Shown here: piece by piece, positions 33,801 to 38,478 of the stretch
Layout of the letters: every line of letters begins with the position of its first letter
How positions within the stretch are numbered: the first letter of the stretch is position 1
From: Bacteroidota bacterium
GTDB lineage: Bacteria > Bacteroidota > Ignavibacteria > UBA10030 > SZUA-254
Direction of reading: 5' to 3'
DNA: 38,478 bases
Assembly (NCBI GenBank): GCA_020056225.1
Contig: JAGVIE010000032.1
Span: 1-38,478, forward strand
Position numbers and translations under genes: made by a program
Notes under the pieces: generated by a model
Told to the model about the DNA's origin: nothing
Database searches by the model: none
The model's input: only the letters and a program-made list of their open reading frames with translations

Positions 33801-34742
33801 CTACGGACACACAAATCCCTGAAACGCTTTGTCTGCCGCGTTGTATCCTTTATCAATTCGTCGTTGAATGCTTTCCTGCGAGAAATCAAGTGAATCTCCA
33901 ATATCACCATCCGGCTGTATGATTATCGCGTTAAACGCCTTGTAAGGTTTGCCGTTTCCTTTCATTAAAGTGACCTGCTTTCTTTCCGCTTGTTGCACCA
34001 GGTCGTTGATTCGCAAGAACTCTTCTATATCCGAATTGAAAATTTCATTGATCGTGATATCGGTAAGAGACCGCTTCGATATTTCTAGAACATTATCTGC
34101 TGCGGATGAACTTGGCGATACATTCTTGGGACTGCAGTTGATAATGATAATGTGTGAAGGATCGTCACCGAGTACATCACCTAAAGGACTCACATTGCGC
34201 AGCCCGCCGTCAACCACTCCAACAATTTGCTCACCGCTCTTCAAAGTAATTCTCGGGATCGGTTCCCAAACAATCGGCATCACCGTCGATGCTAATACCG
34301 CGTTCTGGAAATCAACATCGCTGTTGAACTGTATCGGCCTCAATCCCCAATATAAACCGCTTTTCAACGAAACGATACCGAAGCGGAAATCATATTTCAC
34401 ATCATTCAGGTGATAAAGGTTCTGAACTTTTTTTCTCAACGGTTCGTTACTGTAAAACGATTTCGCTCCGCCAAACAGAATTCGCCAAGCAATCCGAAAA
34501 TAAGAATACTTTGTATATACACCATCATCCGAGATTGTTCCCCACATATCTTTTAAGGTCTGGTACTTCCCCATTGCCATCATCCCTCCGTTCAGCGTGC
34601 CAACCGAGACGCCGGCAATAATATCATATTCCAGATTTGGACATCTCTTCTTCAAATTTTCTTCAATGTATTTTATTGCGCCAAATTGAAACGCTCCTTT
34701 GGCTCCCCCTCCGCTCAATACCAACGCCACTTTTCTTCCCAT
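33801..34742 (-). CDS. Patatin-like phospholipase
   Basis: A 313-residue lipid acyl hydrolase. LVLSGGGAKGAFQFGA forms the oxyanion-hole glycine loop (residues 9-16), IIAGVSVGTLNGG holds the nucleophile Ser46 in GxSxG, and GVVDGGLRNVSP has the catalytic Asp near residue 178. The Ser-Asp dyad is intact, so it should cleave membrane or stored lipids. It is soluble with no signal peptide. AAAGGAAG lies seven bases before the ATG. The gene stands downstream of a four-gene operon after a 161-bp gap. Its last 107 bp are echoed at 31790-31896, beyond the toxin-antitoxin-type pair. Patatin effectors occur in anti-phage systems such as CBASS, but no nucleotide cyclase is here, so that role is not supported. 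Confidence 0.9.
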   Translation of the reverse strand: MGRKVALVLSGGGAKGAFQFGAIKYIEENLKKRCPNLEYDIIAGVSVGTLNGGMMAMGKYQTLKDMWGTISDDGVYTKYSYFRIAWRILFGGAKSFYSNEPLRKKVQNLYHLNDVKYDFRFGIVSLKSGLYWGLRPIQFNSDVDFQNAVLASTVMPIVWEPIPRITLKSGEQIVGVVDGGLRNVSPLGDVLGDDPSHIIIINCSPKNVSPSSSAADNVLEISKRSLTDITINEIFNSDIEEFLRINDLVQQAERKQVTLMKGNGKPYKAFNAIIIQPDGDIGDSLDFSQESIQRRIDKGYNAADKAFQGFVCP

Positions 34743-34903
34743 GATAATCTTCCTTTCGAAATGTTGAAAAATGATTTAATTTTAATCACAATACAATATA
34801 GTATTAAGATCCTCTATGTGTTTTGAACTCTTATAACCAACTATACAAGGAAGTATTTCGCTTTAGACTGAACCATTATCTCCCCTAATAGTTTATGTTC
34901 TGT

Positions 34904-36121
34904 TTAATCTTCAACGGTCGATTTATCAACTTCGCTATTGAGTGTAGCCCATAACTCACCTAGATATTTTAATTGTGGATTATCCTTCATCATTTGAATC
35001 AGATTACGAAGAGAGCCGACATTCTCCACTTTTAATACTTTCGCAATACCTGCCATCGGTTCTTCCATCTCCTTAGGTAAAGGTTCGTTTTGTTCTATAT
35101 ATCGATCCTCGTAAATTGATTTATCTTCCTTTGATGGAAAATGAATGTCCAGTTGTGTCATTAAATCAATTCCAGTACGTATTCCATATTGATTAAGCTC
35201 TTGTCGGATATTTTTGTCAGGTACATAAAGATACAGATTTGCTTGATCTACCATATCGAAACAGGTGACTAGATTCAGATCAGTTTGTACAAATAGCCTT
35301 AGAGGATTTTCGTAAGCTAATTCAAGTACCGACCGTACACCGATATATTCAAACTGTGATAGTATATTTCGATCACCATGTAGGATTTCTAACATAGTAT
35401 TTACCCTGTCTCCGTCATCACTCGCCTTATCTTCAAATATTTTCTTTTTCAATAACTCAATCGATGCGAGTGGTAATAACCCGCCTAGAAATGCTGTCGC
35501 TGTTTGTAATGTGGGATGTGCTACCGAAGCAGATACTACGCCTAAAATGATTGCCAGCCATAATCGTCCAAGCAATTCAAAAAGTACGGGTGGATTCAAA
35601 GAGTACGATGCATATTTCGTTACATAGTGTGGATATATATATAACAGTGCTCCCATCATTGAGTATATCAGTATTAGGTTGTCTGCAACAATCCTATACT
35701 TTGAATTTAGTGCAAGAATGTCGTAGCAAATAAATGCAATTGCTAATGTCGTGATAAATGTAAAAATAAACGGCAATAGATAATTCTGATAGTTGTTGTC
35801 ACCTCGAAATTGTTTATCAAAGATATCCTTAAATTTCTCTCTAAATTCTTCGGCTCTCTCTCCCTTGAGGTTTTTAAATCTTTCTTCTTCTTCTTTGCTC
35901 ATTTCTTTTTTTCCAGGCAGAGGTTTGATTTTAATCCCCCATATTTTATTCAAATCTCGCCACTCTACAAAGTGAAATACCCTAAGGTACTCCGGCTCAA
36001 GATGAAGCTCCTTTATTTTCACCATCAGGTTGTTCCTTCTTACCCTCAAACGCAATGCGTAATAGACTAGAATAATGAGCGGTAATGATAACGCTAAAAC
36101 GACACAAATAAATATTATCAT
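34904..36121 (-). CDS. Uncharacterised membrane protein with helical C-terminal domain
   Basis: A 405-residue protein I do not recognise. A first helix (about 2-24) is followed by a charged stretch rich in Lys and Glu (residues 70-105), then three to four helices (about 115-135, 148-166, 187-205, 210-225). The cytoplasmic C-terminus has two related segments, FEYIGVRSVLELAYENPLRL and LNQYGIRTGIDLMTQLD, that resemble short helix-hairpin-helix or SAM-like units. A ligand- or nucleic-acid-binding role is only speculation. It starts 21 bp after the SET-domain gene and GGGG precedes the ATG. It is the last gene of the operon. Confidence 0.7.
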   Translation of the reverse strand: MIIFICVVLALSLPLIILVYYALRLRVRRNNLMVKIKELHLEPEYLRVFHFVEWRDLNKIWGIKIKPLPGKKEMSKEEEERFKNLKGERAEEFREKFKDIFDKQFRGDNNYQNYLLPFIFTFITTLAIAFICYDILALNSKYRIVADNLILIYSMMGALLYIYPHYVTKYASYSLNPPVLFELLGRLWLAIILGVVSASVAHPTLQTATAFLGGLLPLASIELLKKKIFEDKASDDGDRVNTMLEILHGDRNILSQFEYIGVRSVLELAYENPLRLFVQTDLNLVTCFDMVDQANLYLYVPDKNIRQELNQYGIRTGIDLMTQLDIHFPSKEDKSIYEDRYIEQNEPLPKEMEEPMAGIAKVLKVENVGSLRNLIQMMKDNPQLKYLGELWATLNSEVDKSTVED

Positions 36122-36142
36122 TTCATTCCCCTTTCTTTTGAC

Positions 36143-36553
36143 TTACATAAAACCGCGGCAATCTTTCTGACCGCATTTACAAATTTCACGAACATCGTCG
36201 TCATAGTTATAATCAATTGTTATTTCTTCACCATTATCTATTGCCCTGAGCGCCACAATAAATGCTCTATCTCCAACCACATGTACCATACAATTAGGTT
36301 CGCATGAATGATTGATAAAACATAGCGGACTTTCCGTTCCTGCCCCGTCAATGAATAGATTATCTTGAACCTCAAGTATGTAATCGCTGTAGTATTCTGC
36401 TGATCTTGTGTTTCTTCTTATGGCTTCCTGAAGGTCTATATACTCTCCTGAATATTCTCCGATCATTTCTCCTTCGCCCACTCGTTCACTTGCAAAACAT
36501 CCATTCCCGTGTATCTCGGACAATATCACTCTTAGTTTGTTTTTTTTTATCAT
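36143..36553 (-). CDS. SET-domain protein with post-SET cysteine cluster
   Basis: A 136-residue SET-domain protein. The N-terminal GNGCFASERVGEGEMIGEYSGEYI is the SET-I like SAM-binding GxG region. FINHSCEPNC is the SET signature NHSCxPN, and GEEITIDYNYD holds the catalytic Tyr. The end CKCGQKDCRGFM is a post-SET zinc cluster (CxCGxxxCRG). SET proteins transfer methyl groups from SAM to lysines. Bacterial ones are scattered and substrates are mostly unknown. I chose the ATG at 36553, preceded by GGATAT; the earlier ATG at 36616 overlaps the upstream gene by 17 bp. It lies 21 bp from the membrane-protein gene downstream. Confidence 0.88.
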   Translation of the reverse strand: MIKKNKLRVILSEIHGNGCFASERVGEGEMIGEYSGEYIDLQEAIRRNTRSAEYYSDYILEVQDNLFIDGAGTESPLCFINHSCEPNCMVHVVGDRAFIVALRAIDNGEEITIDYNYDDDVREICKCGQKDCRGFM

Positions 36554-36599
36554 ATATTCATATCCAAAATCCAACTTCCGTCCACTACCATTAACTCTT

Positions 36600-37229
36600 T
36601 TATTCAAACTCCACATTCACCACAGGATGCAGTTCCCACGAGCTTCCGTATGTCTGCTTCCTTCCATGATCGTCCGGTTTATGCCAACCGTCATAGAAAC
36701 CCAATCCCTTCATCGTAACAGGGATTCCATCCTTAAACTCCCGCTTCATCTTATAACTCGTGATCGTGACATTCTCTTTCTCTTTCAGATATTCTTTGAT
36801 GTACTCAAACACTTGCCTCTGTTCACTGCAATAATCTTTCGTTAACTCAACCACCACGCGTGGGGAATCGGGATCCGATGGACCTATCTCAATATGATAA
36901 TCACAGTCATCCTGAAATTTTATATAATAAAGATAACCCTTCAGCGTATAAAGCGTGTCCTCCGGTGTGTTTTTTATTTTTTTCATCTTTCTCCCTTCAT
37001 TACTCCTATCCACATTCACTGTTTCTTCCTTATATATCTCCTCCCAGCTAATAATCGCTTCAGGTGGTATAATCTCTTTCGACTTCGGATATTTGGCGTA
37101 CGTTTTTCTGTGTTTTGTCTTCGTGCGGTATTGTGTTTTTACATCAGTTCCCTTGCAATCACACGGGTCATCCTGAGCTGTGCATTGCAATACGAACAAC
37201 ATCGAGCAAATTAAAATTATACTTTTCAT
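36600..37229 (-). CDS. Exported protein of unknown function
   Basis: A 209-residue protein with a signal peptide (MKSIILICSMLFVLQCTAQ; the Cys near residue 16 could make it a lipoprotein). A basic linker follows (TKTKHRKTYAKYPKSKE). The C-terminal 100 residues end in VTMKGLGFYDGWHKPDDHG and SSWELHPVVNVEFE. The GxGFxD...ELHPV pattern recurs in exported proteins of Bacteroidota whose role is unknown to me. A strong site, GGAGAGG, precedes the ATG. It is 24 bp after the peptidoglycan-hydrolase gene and 46 bp before the SET gene, so it belongs to the same operon. Confidence 0.75.
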   Translation of the reverse strand: MKSIILICSMLFVLQCTAQDDPCDCKGTDVKTQYRTKTKHRKTYAKYPKSKEIIPPEAIISWEEIYKEETVNVDRSNEGRKMKKIKNTPEDTLYTLKGYLYYIKFQDDCDYHIEIGPSDPDSPRVVVELTKDYCSEQRQVFEYIKEYLKEKENVTITSYKMKREFKDGIPVTMKGLGFYDGWHKPDDHGRKQTYGSSWELHPVVNVEFE

Positions 37230-37253
37230 AACCTCTCCTTTTTTAATTATTGA

Positions 37254-38039
37254 TTAAATTTTTATAAAATCTCTATTCCCGTAACTCCTCGTGCGTGCAC
37301 ACACCTCATATCCTTCCCTATCACCGCTGTCGTTAGTGTTCCCTTCTATCGTTTGAAATGTCTCCTCATCAAATTTCGTAACCAGACCTGTGTGTGTCCA
37401 GTCGGTACCGGTTTTACGAACTAAGAAAATATATCCCGTCATCAGGTCACTCTTTTTAACCGCTCCCGTAACGATATCATTTTCTCGTATGAATATTCCT
37501 TTCCCTTTCGCCTGTGCCGCAAGATCGTCGCATGAAAGTGTATACTTCAATGGTGGTGGTACGGCTAATGTATCTGCAGCTTGTCTCATTATAAAACTCA
37601 CAAACCCTGCACACCACGGATAGTCTTCTCCCTCATAACCTCTTGTATATAATCTCACCCACGGACCGCAATTCTGCCCCCCGATTTCCAGCGGCATTGT
37701 CTTCAAATGTTGCTTTGCATAAACAGTAACAAGCTGATTGAATGTCTTATTCTCAGATGGAATAATTTGAAGTGCACTCATCATCGGTGCTATCAGCTCA
37801 GGAAATGTTTTCTTACCTACTACCCCGTCATCATCCAATCCCTTCGACCGTTGAAATCGTATCACCGCCTTCTCTGTTGCCGCGCCAAAATCACCGTCGA
37901 CGCCGACTCCCTTACCATTCAGCGATAACCACTCCTGAACATTTTTTACTTTATCTCCCTGATCTCCCCTTTTACACTGACTACTGTACGTCAGTTCTTT
38001 CTCCATCCAATTGCATTGCAAAATCTTCTGCTTTGCCAT
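37254..38039 (-). CDS. Peptidoglycan hydrolase with PG-binding domain
   Basis: A 261-residue protein. The N-terminal part (about 23-83) is a PG_binding_1 domain: VKNVQEWLSLNGKGVGVDGDFG and AVIRFQRSKGLDDDGVVGKKT. The C-terminal part resembles the NlpC/P60-CHAP amidase fold with Cys in YPWCAGFVSFIM, His in WTHTGLVTKF, and Asn in IEGNTN as the Cys-His-Asn set. No signal peptide is visible, so it would need a holin-like route or act on other cells. This makes a phage-endolysin or effector ancestry possible. GGAGGG lies 11 bases before the ATG. It is the first gene of a four-gene operon. Confidence 0.85.
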   Translation of the reverse strand: MAKQKILQCNWMEKELTYSSQCKRGDQGDKVKNVQEWLSLNGKGVGVDGDFGAATEKAVIRFQRSKGLDDDGVVGKKTFPELIAPMMSALQIIPSENKTFNQLVTVYAKQHLKTMPLEIGGQNCGPWVRLYTRGYEGEDYPWCAGFVSFIMRQAADTLAVPPPLKYTLSCDDLAAQAKGKGIFIRENDIVTGAVKKSDLMTGYIFLVRKTGTDWTHTGLVTKFDEETFQTIEGNTNDSGDREGYEVCARTRSYGNRDFIKI

Positions 38040-38056
38040 TTTTATTTTTCCCTCCT

Positions 38057-38380
38057 TATTAATTGATAAAATTTATGCATACTAGTCACAATAATTATTT
38101 ACATTAGCCCTCAATCTCCCCATTAATAAGGGGGAGATTAAAGCTTGTCCCGTGCGAATGCACGGGAAGGGGGGCATAAAATCTCCGCATCTCCATCCCT
38201 CTCCACATAGGGGAGAGGCCTGCCCGCCGATTTCAGGCGGGGATTATAGGGTGAGGTTCTCAAAACCCCATCTTCCCCACAATCTTTATTTCCTACCACT
38301 TGAGTGCCTGGTCAAACATTTTTATCTATTCAGCAATTTCTCAGCAAACTTTGATAACTCCGGTATTGTATCATTCGTAT
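38057..38380. repeat. Hairpin-rich REP-like region
   Basis: This stretch of over 300 bp has no gene but several perfect inverted repeats. They are aatctcccc with ggggagatt (38113-38121 with 38131-38139), tcccgtgc with gcacggga (38148-38155 with 38160-38167), and cccgcc with ggcggg (38223-38228 with 38236-38241). Near 38195-38220 ctctcc pairs with ggagag. GC-rich palindromes of this style are common intergenic repeats in many genomes. Confidence 0.6.
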
Positions 38381-38478
38381 TGTGATCTTCCCCCTAATTT
38401 TCGGACAGAGAGAAAAGCCAGTATATTAGAGAAAAGGAGAAGTCCGAAATGGAAGCAGAACAAGTCAGAAGAAGAAGA
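38381..38478 (+). mobile_element. Left end of a probable IS3-family insertion sequence (truncated by the window)
   Basis: From 38381 the sequence reads tgtgatcttccccctaattt and then tcggacag, the pattern 5'-TG...CCCCxxxxTxxGGACA found at the ends of IS3-family elements. A short spacer, an AAAAGGAG ribosome site and an ATG follow. Only 98 bp are visible, so the family call is tentative. Confidence 0.5.
38449..38478 (+). CDS. Start of a probable transposase OrfA (partial)
   Basis: The ATG at 38449 is preceded by AAAAGGAGAAG at a good distance. Ten codons are visible (MEAEQVRRRR). A basic run like this is common ahead of the helix-turn-helix in IS3-family OrfA proteins. The frame runs off the window, so its product cannot be confirmed. 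Confidence 0.45.
   Translation, partial: MEAEQVRRRR

Noticed and set aside
33801-36121. Patatin gene with neighbouring membrane protein as a CBASS-like anti-phage system
   Set aside because: No nucleotide cyclase, ubiquitin-like or peptidase partner of CBASS is present, and the 161-bp gap argues against an operon.

Overview
The window most likely comes from a member of the Ignavibacteria or a close relative in the Bacteroidota/Chlorobi (FCB) group. Two large secreted proteins end in a type IX secretion (T9SS) sorting domain with the NYPNPFNP signature. The ribosomal block runs rplM-rpsI-rpsB-tsf-pyrH-frr. Many genes are AT-rich with weak or absent Shine-Dalgarno sites. This is a lineage inference from protein style; there is no 16S gene here.

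Layout. Positions 1-168 hold part of a 79-bp repeat. A divergent pair of transporters follows (EamA/DMT on minus, MFS on plus). From 2.4 to 12.7 kb lies a block of exported proteins on the minus strand: a short T9SS-sorted protein, a two-gene unit (an InlB-repeat/IPT surface protein and an HExxH zincin-like protein), and a 1649-residue M6 metallopeptidase with a T9SS domain. From 12.8 to 19.2 kb are polA, a glycine-rich RRM protein, a PLP aminotransferase, and a PspC/LiaF-like membrane pair. From 19.3 to 23.4 kb is the translation operon, with three hairpins that look like terminators or a leader and an unusual 8-bp tandem array between rpsI and rpsB.

From 23.5 to 31.4 kb is a methionine cluster on the minus strand: tRNA-Met(CAT), metG, metK and a Cys/Met PLP enzyme. 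It is followed by two paralogous genes of a family I do not recognise and a stand-alone YqfO/NIF3-like protein. A copy of the last 85 codons of the PLP enzyme sits between the two paralogues. From 31.7 to 34.7 kb a patatin-like phospholipase gene is followed by an HTH-ImmA/IrrE + DUF4411 (PIN-like) toxin-antitoxin-type pair and then by a second, diverged copy of the patatin 3' end. The same geometry therefore occurs twice within 10 kb: an intact host gene, then inserted gene(s), then a gapless duplicate of the host gene's 3' end. This is the most interesting structural observation in the window.

From 34.9 to 38.0 kb is a compact four-gene operon: a peptidoglycan hydrolase, a secreted protein of unknown function, a SET-domain protein with a post-SET cysteine cluster, and a membrane protein with a helical C-terminal tail. 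It is followed by a hairpin-rich REP-like region and the left end of what looks like an IS3-family insertion sequence that runs off the window.
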